Shown here one piece after another: positions 1 through 11,639 of a stretch of DNA of 64,000 bases (position 1 is the stretch's first letter; each line of letters begins with the position of its first letter). Origin of the DNA: Ciona savignyi (taxonomy: Eukaryota > Chordata > Ascidiacea > Phlebobranchia > Cionidae); assembly GCA_000149265.1 (NCBI GenBank), contig CH003356.1, positions 7,941 through 71,940 on the forward strand, read 5' to 3'. Position numbers and translations under genes: made by a program. The notes beneath the pieces were generated by a model, which made no database searches, was not told where the DNA came from, and saw nothing but the letters and a program-made list of their open reading frames with translations.

Positions 1-3000
1 GTTCAAAGGCTCTTGGCAAAGTCACTGATGCTTTATCAGCATCTTCTGATTTAACAGCAAAATCTGCAGAGGACAACAAGTCTGCTCATATAACATCATT
101 TGTTGAAGGAGACATTGCTTTATCTTCTGATTCTTCGGCTATTGCTGGTATATCTTCTCTTACACCACCAACAGATTACCAAAATTATGCAGCAGGACGT
201 TACAATGCTTTGGCTGAAACTTATGCTAAAGCGCTGGATTCAGTAGATTCTGGATATGTTGAAGGATGTTGTCCTGGTCTTACTGATGCATCAATATGCC
301 CAACAACTTGTCCCAAAGACAAAGTATGTGATGGTTCATCTTGTGTTTATCCCCGTGATTGCCCTTGCTACCGAAATGCCATTCGTAGAACGGTGAGTTT
401 TTTTGTTATACCTATTTCATTTTCGAACTGTAGAAAGATGATTTACATTGTGCAAAAATTCATGTTTTAATTATTCAGACTGGTGCTGTGTGGAAAGAAA
501 ACAATGGATGCAGTAATTGCATATGCATGGGTGGAGAAGTTCAATGTGTCAAGGAAACCTGTGAAGTTACAAGTTGCCCAGCCGGTCAGAAATTAGATTT
601 CGCTCATCCAGATGATTGCTGTGCCGTTTGCATGGAAGATGACAACAGCTGCATTGATGAATCTGGCCAACTCCACAATGTATGTAGTTTTATATCATAG
701 AATAATTAGTAGATGGTCATCTTTAAATAATTGGTAATACTTTCTATACTTAACATATGCTATCACAGGATACACATTTTAAACTCTTAAAATTGTTTCT
801 TTTTGCAATTATTCGTATAAAATGCATGGACTCAAAAGTATTATATGTATAAATTTAACTTTTTCTGATTTAAACAGTTGTAAAAGTTATCCTGGAAATA
901 TAATAAAGTTCATTTGGTATCTCATTAAGATAATAATTCGATGAGAATTCAACTAATTTTTTTTTGAAAATAAGATTGTACTTTCAAAAAATGGGCAAAT
1001 TTGAAACACATCTGTGCAACTCAAAATGATTGGAATTATCGGTTTACTACTATTGATAGCATGTCATTATTGCTAATATAAAAATTTGTTTTCAGGTTGG
1101 TGATTCATGGACCAGTCAAGTAAATACATGTGAACTTTGCTCTTGTACAATGCAAGGTGTTAAATGTGAAGCTGAACCTTGTTCGGAGGTTGAAAAACCA
1201 ATTTGTTCGGATGGACAAATGCTGGTGACAAAAGAATCCGGTTGTTGCTCTGAGTACGACTGTGGTGAGTACATTGCCTGTAATGGTTGACTTAAACATT
1301 TATATTCTGGTGGGGTGAAAAATCAATATTAAAGTATAGATTAATGCTCCATATTATTTTTCCCAAAGCTATTGTTGATGTATATTTATATTTTACAAAA
1401 ATGCAATGTTTGGTATGTAGTACACGACAACAATTCCATTAATCCATGGGTAGGTACTATTGATCGTGGGTAGGTATTGATATAACTCCCCCCAGTAATA
1501 CATAGCTGTATTAGTAAATTGCTATTTGATATTAAATTTTATTAACTAGTACTTTTTGTTTAAACAGTGTGTGATAAAGCGATGTGTACTTCAACCATGC
1601 CAATTTGTGATGAACACTTTTCCGCTGTTATTGTCAACCCTACTGATTGCTGTCCCATCTACGAGTGTGGTAATTATCCCGAATGAATTGATAGACTTTT
1701 CCACTTAAAATCAAGATTTGTCTAACTAAAACATTTTTTACAGTGTGCAGATCTGAAACTTGCCCAGTTTCTCCATCTTGTGCATTTGATGAACGACGTG
1801 AAAGAGTTAATTCTGACACAGAATGTTGTGGAGAGTACAAATGTGAACGTATGTAGTACTCACAGATATTACATAAAGTTTATAATCTCAATTTGTAATT
1901 AATATGTTTATCATAGGTATTGGTTGCGTTGATGAGTCTGGAAACTTCCATGAGGTTGACACTACATGGTCAATGACAAGTGATGCCTGTCAACAATGCT
2001 CATGTTTGGGTGATCGTAATATCATGTGTAAGGCAAGAGAGTGTGCAGATATCGCAAAACCAACATGCCCAGGAGGAATTGAACCTTCAGTCGTTTTTGA
2101 TATTGATGGTTGTTGTGCAAGTTATGTCTGCGATTGTAAGTTCATGGGTTTTTAAAAGTAAAATCACATTTAAAATATTAAACAATTTCTAGTTGTCTGT
2201 CGTGGGTATGCTGGAAGTTCACGTATTCACACATTTGATGGCTTTAGCTATGCTCGCTCATGCCCATGCTCACATGTTCTGGCAAAGGATTCATTCGGTG
2301 CAAACTTTGAAGTTTCAGTCAAGCGTGGATACTGTTCTGGATCTATCTGTACAAAGTCTCTCATTATCACTGACAAATTGTCAAATGAAATCTATGAGCT
2401 GAGTGCTGATTCTAAGGTACGGATTTTGCATGATATTGGTGTTGTGTACGTTTATGATAAAATATTTTATTACACTAATTTAACTTCTTTTCTTCTTTAA
2501 TATCAGGTACCTGAGACAACATCAAGCAGTTTTGTCATAGAAATCGTTGGTAAAGTGCAAACGGTGACTGCAAAGTCATCCGGTGTCAAGGTTGTATTCG
2601 ACCAAGCATCCGATACATGGTCTATTCATGTACCGGCTAAGTTCTCCGGACAAACAGAGGGATTGTGTGGTTTGGCTGATAGTGAAATTAGCAACGACCT
2701 TTGGATGGGTAGTTATGCAGTAGCGTCAGTGTCTTCAACTGCAACAGCAAACTCCGAAGACATTGGAGCCTTTTTCAATCATTGGTTGGCCACAGACAGT
2801 GATGTTGGAATATCTGCTGGAGTTAATGGCGAAGCTGTAACAAGTGCATGCTTATCAGATGCCCTGCCAGAAACAGGTCTTATTGCTGGTGGAGGAAGTT
2901 CTCTAGTGCGATCATACTGCGATCAACTCTTTGCATCTTCAGTCTTCTCACCTCTTGCTTCTGTTGTTGATCCAAGTGAATACGTTGACACTTGTGTACG

Positions 3001-6000
3001 AGCTATTGCAGGGCTACCGGTTATGAAGATTGGTGTGGCTGTTTCTGCTGATTGGCCAGGCTGTTCTGTCTTTGCTGCTTATGCAAGTGCTGCAGCAAGA
3101 GTTGGAAAATGCATTGAATGGCGTAACAATGATTTCTGTCCATACAGTGGATGTGGTGCAGGGAATGTGTACATGGGATGCGGAACTAGCATTGTAAAGA
3201 CATGTGATAACTTTAAAACTTTCAATGGACTTTCAGTAACATACGACACTGAAGGCTGCTTCTGTACTGGTGGAAAGGTAAGTGTTACTAATACTTTATT
3301 CATGTTTGTAATTGACATAAATCGCACAAGAACATATTGGGTAATATTTGTTGTGCATCAAGGTTCTTCTTGATGGAGAATGTATTGAAGCATCAGATTG
3401 TCCTGTATGTAGCGATGAAAGTGGATATGGACGTAAGGCTGGTGATCAATGGTATAATGCTGGAGAACCATGTATTGTAGCAACTTGTCAACCTGATAGC
3501 TCGGTTGTTCAATCACAAATGAGCTGTCCACCTGCCCCACTATGTTCACCAAATGAGGTATGCATAATCTTATGTTATTTTGTATTTAACCCACAAGATA
3601 AAGTTTTATATGTCTCTTTTTTCTGCAACAGGTACTTGCTAAACTATCAGATGATTCTGTATGCTGCACTGCTTATGTCTGCTTGCCTGATAACCATGAA
3701 TCGAAGTGTGCTGGATTAAGATGTCCACCAATCGTTCGACCACGATGTGCTGTAGGTGAGCAATGGAAGGCTACGCCATCTGGACCACTTTCGTGCTGTC
3801 TTACCTACACATGTGAATGCAGTTCTGACTCATGCCCAACTACACCAGTGCCGGTAAATGCTACTTTTCAGCAATAACCACTATTTAGGTCTGAAATATA
3901 TTAATTGAAATTCTATTTTAGTCATGTGAGGAAGGTGAAGAGCTTGAAGTTGTTGGCACTGATGATTGTTGCCCAAGTGCAACCTGTATTTGCAAGCCTG
4001 ACACCTGTGCTCCTACACCTGAATGTTTTGAGGCTGGTTATGTACTAAAAGTGGTGGAGGAAGGAAGATGCTGCGTTACATATGAGTGCATGTGTGACAG
4101 AGATACATGTGTAGCTACTGAAGTTCCAAGTTGTCTTGGTGGCGAAACAGCAGTTGTTGCCAATCCAGGCGAATGCTGTCCAGTATATGCTTGCCAATGC
4201 GACAAATCTCAATGCAAGCCATGCATTGAGGAATGTGCAGCAGGATTTACCAGGGTGCTTGTCAGTGAACCAGGTGCATGCTGTGATGAGTACGATTGCA
4301 AGTGTGATGTTACTCAATGTCCAATAGCTAAGATCACTCCTTGTTCATCTCTTGCTGGCTACAGGTAATTCACATAAAAAGTTAAACTGCAACCTACTAA
4401 AATTAAATTTATTACCAAAGACTTATAAATTAACAGTCCTACATTTATTTATGACTAAAAATGGTTATTTTTATGGGTCAGATTGATATCATCTGCGAAA
4501 GAAATTCGAGCACCTGGTTTACCTGAATGTTGTGCAAGTGAATTTGAAGAGATCTGTATTTGTGATGTTGCTAGTTGCCCAATTTCGACAGTGAAATGTG
4601 CATCATACGAACGCAAATACCAGACTAACCCAGGCGAATGTTGCCCAACATATGCATGCGAATGCGATAATAGTAAGCATAGTTTTGTTTTATATTAATG
4701 GTTTTGATTTTTATTTCAGTCATAATAAATCATCATTTACTAGAACCTCAGCGAATAGGTTTTGCTTCAAACCCACAACTTGCTATTCAAGTGTGTCTAT
4801 GTGCAATATACATTAAAATTAATATTTTTTATAGAAATTTATTAGAATATTTAAAAATGATCAAAACGTTAAAAGATTTTTAAATCACAGCACAATGTGA
4901 GAGAGGTGAAATGTCATGCTCCAGCAAGCAACATCTTGTTGAAAAGGTCATTAACAGTTGTTGTTCGGTCACGGTGTGTGAATGTGATGTCTGTGAGCCA
5001 GCCCAACTCTGCAAGGAGGGATGGACAGAATCAGATACGTTCGACCAATGTGGTTGTACAATCCGAGAATGTGTTCCTCCAACAGAGTGTGTCCACCTTG
5101 GAGAAACACATGAACCAGGTAAGCACCCATCTTTTATGGCCATGTTTTCACAGTATATGTTTTTTTGTTTACAAAACTGAATGCATGTATTGATTTAGGT
5201 CTCACCTGGATGGAAGATGTTTGCACTGAATGCAGTTGCTCTACATCTCCCAATTCACTGGGTGAATACGAGACAACTTGCAGCATGATTAAGTGTGGAA
5301 CTTGCAGTTCTGGCTACACATATGTTCCAGTTGCTGGTCAATGTTGTGGTGATTGCGTACAAACTGTTTGTCACCACGAAGGAAAACAATTTGCACCTGG
5401 ACAGACTTGGATAGTGCCAGGTAGCGCAAAATTTGATATATCATTATACACTAATGTCATGTTAAAGGTATCAGATTATACATCTGTCTGATCGAATAGT
5501 TTGATGATTAAGTATGTCGACTTTTAGCTGATGGTTTGTAGATTCAAAACTAATCACTAGCTAGTTGTTCGTGTCCTTAAAGGAAAGTTATCTGTTTAAT
5601 AATGCCTTCCTTATATTTTCATTTGATAACGCCCCCTGCGTTTTCGTTCACTGAGATAAACAGTATATCCCATCCTTTATTTATTTGTATGGTTTATCTA
5701 TATGTTCCTTTTTGGGATAATATCATAAATATATAACATAACATTTTAAGTTTACAATTCATTAATCTTTACTTTAGTTTTTATTTTGATTGTTAAATAG
5801 ATCTTGTTATACAGATGACCAATGCACCACATGTGAGTGTATGATTGATCCTATATCAAATGAGGTCTACAGTCAATGCAGTGCACCAGCTTGTGCACCA
5901 ATCGATCCTCTCTGCGCCCCAGAAGATATTCTTAGCACAGAAGATGGATGCTGCACTTACTGCCGAACAAGTCAGTATCTATTTCTGCATTTTGGTGTTT

Positions 6001-6340
6001 TAGTTTAATTTTACCAAATCTGTATTCTCCCACAGGAAACTTGCCAGAAACCAAGTGCAGGCCTGTGTCTGACTTCTTTGAAGAAATGGAGCATGGTGGT
6101 TGTAAATCTGCGGAGAAGGTTAATGTGACGATGTGCGAGGGGCAATGTACAAGTGCATCAGTCTTCTCATCAGAGGCTGGAGTCTTCCAGAAGCAATGTT
6201 CATGCTGTAGCACAATCAAGACAGAAAAGCGCACTGTAGACCTTGTGTGTCCTGACCTGTCAACCAAGGTTTATGTGTATGAAGTCGCATTGGAATGTGC
6301 CTGCCACGCTACTGCATGTGGTTCAGAGCCTGTACTGTAG
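1..6340 (+). CDS. von Willebrand factor/mucin-like secreted multidomain protein, 3' part
   Basis: The 5' end is cut by the window; reading frame is entered at base 3 and the stop is TAG at 6338-6340. About 18 exons with GT/AG introns. Order seen: a Ser/Ala-rich stretch and a Cys-rich TIL-like part (3-392), several VWC-like modules with CxxC and CC pairs (480-2150), a VWD domain starting near 2195 (IHTFDGFSYARSCPC) and ending near 2720 with a GLCGL motif, a C8-like segment (about 2870-3120), TIL (to about 3400), more Cys-rich VWC-like modules (3400-6000), and a C-terminal cystine knot (about 6040-6337, CEGQC and CSCC). In VWF, mucins and otogelin this layout makes secreted disulfide-linked multimers, with the knot dimerising the chains. 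The exon at about 5810 begins at the acceptor whose AG is just before ATGACCAATGC, which keeps phase with the donor at 5421. Whether it is the VWF, mucin, otogelin or SCO-spondin orthologue cannot be decided without the N-terminus. Confidence 0.85.
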
Positions 6341-7549
6341 GTTGATTTTATCTTCAACTGACAGATCTTTGACAACGGACGAATAAGAGGAATCACAGAA
6401 TTTGTAATGATGCCACTACTAAATTGTTTACAGCATTTTTGATTTAAGATTTTAATTTTCCTAAAAATTTAAATTCTTTTACATTGACGTATTTAGCTTT
6501 TTATTTGGTGACAAACGTAATAATATTAAATAATGTGAATTTGTAATATCTGTTATAATTTTTTAAACTTTTATTTTGGAGTTTAACGTTATCTCTTCTA
6601 TTATTTTCAAAATTGATTTGGTATACCAACATAGTGTCCATCAGAATTATTTATGTGAAGAAATCTTACTCTGTTTTTTTATTTATTATTCTTTTCATGT
6701 TGACACCCCATCTTTCTTTGTAGTCTTTACTTGTAGTATTGCGAGCTGGTGGAGCGGCCTTATGTTCAAGACTTCTTTTGGCACTGATTCAAACAGTTCT
6801 TCTTACGAAGATGTGCAACATACCTGCACAAAAAAGTTATTGGCGGAACTTTATCATCTTTTTTCTCAACAAAGAAGTCTATGTAGAATCAGTTGGAATC
6901 CAATGGATTAATTGTTCTTGATCAAGGCGGGATAAATCCCTTTCGTGATATTTCCAGCAGTTCAGCAGTGATGTGTGAAACTACTTTAGCGTCATGATGA
7001 ATTGTAACAATACCAAGCACTGAAGACAGCGCAAAACAGGTGGTGCTGGAATATGTTGTCTCAGCAGTGAGGATTTTTAAATTTGCATGACAAATACTGA
7101 GTGGTTGCATATCATGTGCACTAGTCTAGTGGTGACTAGCTCTCTTTATTTTCCCAGCAAGCAACCGTTGATAGACAAATGTAATTCAGGGGAATACATT
7201 TTGTCTCACCAACTATGCTTGCCTTTAATAGGCACCTTTTCCTTCTAACCTATCCTTTCTGCTGCATTTAAATGTTACGTTGCTTGGGGAGCAACGATGC
7301 AATTTAGATCAGCAATTAATGTTGGCATATCAAACATCACGGTTTTCAATTGTTGTGTAACTCAATATTTATTATTTTTAAACAGTGTTTTTTATTAATT
7401 CAACAAGTTCATAAGTTCACATTACGTTTCGTATCATATTAATTCCAATATGTGCTTGGTATTTTATGGTTATTGGGTTCCTTGATCTATAACTTCTGTA
7501 TTGTGTTGTCTCGTCAACTTGAAATAAATTGCATTTTAAAATCCAACAT
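6341..7549. other. convergent intergenic region
   Basis: Lies between the stop codons of the VWF-like gene (+) and the RPUSD4 gene (-), so it holds both 3' untranslated regions. Open frames here (for example 6576-6921) are short, AT-rich and lack splice-consistent extensions. No RNA gene or repeat is recognised. Confidence 0.6.
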
Positions 7550-10044
7550 TTACGCCTTTTGATATTTCACTTTAATTCGAGTCCGGAATACTTTTTCACA
7601 GTCATCTGAGGAATGAGAACGAGGGGTTTCAGTGGGTACAGATAAAGTTGGATCAGTGTATAGCACATCATCTTTCCGTAGAGGTTCAGCCGTTGTTTTT
7701 TTAACAGGTCGGTGATCTCCCTTCCATCCCTCATGAACACCTGGCTTCATTTTAAGAATTCGAAGTGTTCGGCTAAAATGAAAGGGAAGTCGAGCACCCA
7801 CCACCATATTTGGTCTTGGAGAATCTGATAAAACGTCTGAAATGCATAAGTTCCTAAAGTTTTTGATCCTTTAGTTTGCAAAGTTTAACACCTACCTGGT
7901 ATAAGTACTTGCTGAAGGTGCAGATGTAGGGGCATGTATCTGGTCTTTGAATGTGGGATGTTAAATAATTTTAAAACCTTTGGAGGCAGAACTTGTGGTG
8001 CTAAAGATCCATAGCGAGAATACTTGTGGTCACCAAGCATTGGACAAGACAACCCATCTGACATATGCACTCGCAGTTGGTGCTTGACAGCTGCATTGGA
8101 ACAGAATTTACAGAAACTACTGTATGGATGCCAAATAGACTTACATGTTTGAGGTTGTAACTCTACCAGTGACAGTGTTCCTGAAGTGTCAATTGTTCGA
8201 TAATATGTAATGGCAATATGACCATCTGAACGAGAAGTTTTTAAAACCGATTCTTTCCCAGTCAGTACATCATAACTATAGGAGGGAAACATTTTTTTTG
8301 TAAAGTTTTGTAAATTCACAATTTCTGTCACATTGTATCAGTGCATCAGAACTTTCTGTTGCATAGATTGTTATTATAGTTAAATCATTGACAACAATAC
8401 CGATTTATATATGTTCTAAAATGGAAACTGCACAGTACTAATTTAGCAGCATCATAACAGGGGTGTTGTTTAAATAATTAGCTTTTTTACATCCATTAAA
8501 ATGTTTAAACACATCAATTTATCACAAAATATTCAAATGTAAAAAAGTTTGAATTGTTTTTGCTATACTATACCACAAATACTGCCCTGCAGTATCTATG
8601 CAATTAATTGTTTCACACCTCATGTCTGGTTTTATTATCATGCGCGAATGACTTCTTGCAGATTTAGTTGCTGAAAGGGTTGTCTCACACATTGGCATAT
8701 CTATCACCCCATTGTGTGGTTCCGGCTCCCCAACCACAACAGCTCTGAAAAAAAACTAGTGAAATCCAATAACACCACAATAATATCAATGTTTGCTAGC
8801 AAACACCATCATAACTTTAAACATTTACTCACAAATATTTCCTTAATACTCTGCGCATACGAAAAGATTTCATTATGTTGCTTGCTATCTCATCATTTGT
8901 TGCACATATTGTAATACCAGTGGTGTTCTTATTCAGTCTGTGACATAAGAGTAAAGGAACACTGGTGTTTATTCCAAAGATCATTTTTGAGACCATGGGC
9001 AACACATTCTTCACGCTCTGCTTTGTGCCATCCCCACCTGTAGAAACTTGTGGTTTCATCTAACATATAACATAGTGAAATACATATGGGACAGCAAGAC
9101 AAAGAATTGTAAATTGTTAAATATCAATACCACCTTTTAGGCTGGTGGTGGGCACACTTTCTGAATTATTTTATTATTAGACTGGAGGGTCAAGTGATCA
9201 TGTGAGTGAATATGCATAAATTCTCAAGAAAGGCAACACCTAAATTTGAAAACCAGTGAGATATAATTGGTTCAGCACGTTAAGTGATAAAAGCTTTGAT
9301 AATGGACACATCCCATTTTAAAGCACATTAATTCACATTTTCATTAGTTGTAAATACCATGCATTGGTAGTCCATATGGCTTGTTGAAAACAACCAGGTT
9401 TTTATCTGCGTAGATCACATTCCTTCGAATCAGCTTCGCAAGTCGTTCATCTGTCATGGCACACACATCAACATACTTTAGTTTATCTATTGCAGATTGC
9501 TTCAAATCATATTTAGTTGGTGAAAGTGGAAACTGCCAAAATAAACAAATTTAGTATTTACCAATTCATTATCAGTAAGTAGTAACTCAAAAAATACTGT
9601 TTAATTAAAAAGTACCTCAGTATAACTTCTTTTTTGTCTTCTTATATTAACAGCGATGTCCATACCAGTTTTGCTTTTGTTTTTATTCAATTCTGAAGGA
9701 GCAGTTTCCACATTGCCAATTGTAAAACTCAGGTTCTCTGTTGATGGTGCTGGGCTTTCAGTGTCCCTTTTTACTTTATCTGTTGATCGTCGAATCAATT
9801 CTTCCAATTTGGCTTTTTCTAACTTTTCACCAGTAGGTTTAGCGATTGACTGATACCTCAATCCACGCTTAACGACCTTTTCATGGAATTCCCATTTGTG
9901 TATTAATGTTGCATTATTGTAAGCAGTTAAGTGGTTTTCACAAAGAAGTGAATTTAATTTCAGAGATAACGTTTCAAATAATCTTCGTGGTTGTTGATAA
10001 CATATGAGGGAACGAATAAGTGTCACCTTTTTATTTAGACCCAT
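7550..10044 (-). CDS. RPUSD4: RPUSD4-like mitochondrial RNA pseudouridine synthase
   Basis: Hand-spliced exons: 9616-10044, 9358-9532, 8833-9037, 8583-8744, 8145-8275, 7896-8090, 7550-7824; total 1572 nt, 523 residues, every phase consistent. RluA/RluD-type synthases convert uridine to pseudouridine; human RPUSD4 acts on mitochondrial 16S rRNA and tRNA. Evidence: the motif HRLNKNTTG near residue 237, VKHQLRVH and LGDHKYS, then MPLHLHLQQ, all collinear with RPUSD4. The basic start (MGLNKKVTLIRSLICYQQPRR) fits a mitochondrial presequence. ATG 10044 is chosen because a pyrimidine-rich acceptor lies 20 nt upstream. Oddities: the catalytic Asp of HRLDxxTTG is Asn (codon 8931-8933, AAT), and a 54-nt intron inside the last conserved block is in frame and stop-free. 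It is longer than human RPUSD4 (about 377 residues) at both ends. Family assignment is firm; activity is uncertain. Confidence 0.9.
8091..8144 (-). other. 54-nt stop-free mini-intron in RPUSD4
   Basis: Donor GTAAGT and acceptor TTCTGTTCCAATGCAG flank 54 nt. Removing it gives QPQTSVKHQLRVH, which aligns without a gap to the family; keeping it inserts 18 residues in frame with no stop. It is therefore an intron by homology but invisible to frame-based gene finding. Confidence 0.85.
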
Positions 10045-10063
10045 CTGTTTGTATACCAAGAAT

Positions 10064-10078
10064 ACTAAAAAGAGGAAA
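10064..10078 (-). promoter_or_regulatory. candidate trans-splice acceptor of RPUSD4
   Basis: CTCTTTTTAG on the minus strand ends at 10065, leaving a 20-nt leader before ATG 10044. No upstream exon with a matching donor is visible between here and POLE3. Ascidians add a spliced leader to many mRNAs, so this AG may be a trans-splice site; an ordinary 5' UTR intron is the alternative. Confidence 0.4.
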
Positions 10079-10350
10079 AAGCATTACCACGGATCCAGAC
10101 CTGGTAATAACAAATTTACAAAATTGCTAACTGGTATTATATTTATAAAATTTTTTACCAGTAAGCTATTCAAGGCAATGAAAACCACACGAAGGCCTAC
10201 AGAACATCAGTGAAAAAACTACTGGTAAAACATACCAGTATGAATAATTACATATACATTATCGAAGTGTTGCTTTCAGTGCCTTTAAAAATTTTATTCC
10301 CAAATCCCCAACTTGGTTATTTCATAATTAGTAAACACTGCGATAATACT

Positions 10351-10361
10351 TTTATTTTATT
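10351..10361 (-). terminator. two abutting AATAAA polyadenylation signals at the POLE3 stop
   Basis: On the minus strand two AATAAA hexamers occupy 10356-10361 and 10351-10356, and the first contains the TAA stop (10357-10359). If used, the POLE3 3' UTR would be only about 20-35 nt. Confidence 0.5.
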
Positions 10362-10827
10362 CTACTGTTATATCCTCAGATAATGGTTCATTTTCTTCAC
10401 CATCTAAAGTATTTTCATCTTCCGTTTTTTCAGCATCTTTCATTTCAACATCGTCATTCTCTTGTTCATTCAATGAGCTGTTTTGGCTTTCTAACTCTTT
10501 TGCTTTCTTACGTTTTTCAGTAGCTGATTTCTTGTTCTTTAATTCCAGCTTGTAGTTTTCTAAATAATCTTTTAGCACTGGCACAAACTCATCGAATTCC
10601 ATGTCCTCCAATGCAGCAAGTACATCTGTATCTTTTAACGTTTTCCTTTTTTGTTTTAACGCAAAGTTGTTTGCACATGATGTACAATATAAAACAAAAA
10701 CACTAGCTGCTTTCGATATAGCAGATCTGGATTCTTTTGAAATTACAACTCCTTCAGGTAAAGCCTCTTTAATTATGCGACCGACAACCGAATTCGGCAA
10801 ATTTAAATCTTCTGGTTTTTCAGCCAT
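10357..10827 (-). CDS. POLE3: DNA polymerase epsilon subunit 3 (CHRAC17-type histone fold)
   Basis: A single exon of 156 residues, close to the 147 of human POLE3. The start [20 protein letters not shown] and the block [20 protein letters not shown] are the characteristic histone fold, running to about residue 90 ([20 protein letters not shown]). The tail is basic then strongly acidic (about 115-156), as in the family. POLE3 pairs with POLE4 in the leading-strand polymerase epsilon and with CHRAC15 in the CHRAC remodeller, binding DNA and histones in the nucleus. It sits between FBF1 and RPUSD4 on the same strand; its stop is 312 bases from the RPUSD4 start. No intron is seen, unusual among its neighbours, but the frame is intact and acidic-tail length is normal. 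Identification is firm. Confidence 0.95.
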   Translation of the reverse strand: MAEKPEDLNLPNSVVGRIIKEALPEGVVISKESRSAISKAASVFVLYCTSCANNFALKQKRKTLKDTDVLAALEDMEFDEFVPVLKDYLENYKLELKNKKSATEKRKKAKELESQNSSLNEQENDDVEMKDAEKTEDENTLDGEENEPLSEDITVE

Positions 10828-11639
10828 CCTTAACTTTGTTTTGTGGCTCTACCATGTGCCTAAATGACCAGTTTTCACACACCACACAAAACGTTCACAG
10901 TTCGCGCAACAAAATTAACGGGAGATCCACAGGTAGGTTTAATATATATTACCCAATTTAATTTTTAAGTAGACAAAATTACTTTCTTTTTTACTTGCGG
11001 GTTATATTTGTACTGCAAATGCATCAAGTTCTATGATTAAATAAAATTGTACGCAAGCCCTGGAGTACCTAAATGTGCAGGTCTTTCTCGGTTTAAATTG
11101 CTTTCTATACACTTATTTTATACGTGCCTTGACTTAAGATACAACCGTCCTAATGCCTGGCATTTCATACCGCAGCCATCTTACAGAATTAAAATATAAT
11201 AATATCCATGTCATGATCAAACAGTGCATTGTTCAATCTTTATCGTGACGTCTTTCTTCCCAGTTGCATTCTTTAGCAAACGGCACTTAACAGACATTGC
11301 CTTGTTTCAGGTTTTCAAATGGATACATGTTCAAAATTGGGTTAACGGACAGAATCACACCATTGTATGCGTTAAATACATGGCACATAGCCATAATTAA
11401 TGAACAAAATTATGGTAAATAGAAAGTAAACAATATAATTTTATTAAAATTGTACTAAAAGTCAAAACCTAATCATTAACAGATTTATATATAAAATTCG
11501 TTGCTAGTACGGGTATAAAATACAAGTAAATTAATTGCAATAATATGTGTAGACATAAGACATATATTTTGAGGGTAATAAATGGTAAATAAGTTTCCAA
11601 TCTAAAAAACTCAATGTTAAAGCAATACATGGATTCACA
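10828..11639. other. intergenic region between FBF1 and POLE3
   Basis: About 0.8 kb holding the FBF1 3' UTR and POLE3 promoter or leader. No open frame with coding character, RNA gene or repeat is recognised. Confidence 0.6.

Noticed and set aside
7550-10827. POLE3-RPUSD4 as a classic ascidian operon
   Set aside because: The gap of about 290 bases between the POLE3 stop and the RPUSD4 acceptor is large; ascidian operon genes usually almost touch. Co-transcription is not excluded.
10601-10867. Open frame opposite POLE3
   Set aside because: Shadow of the conserved histone-fold gene.
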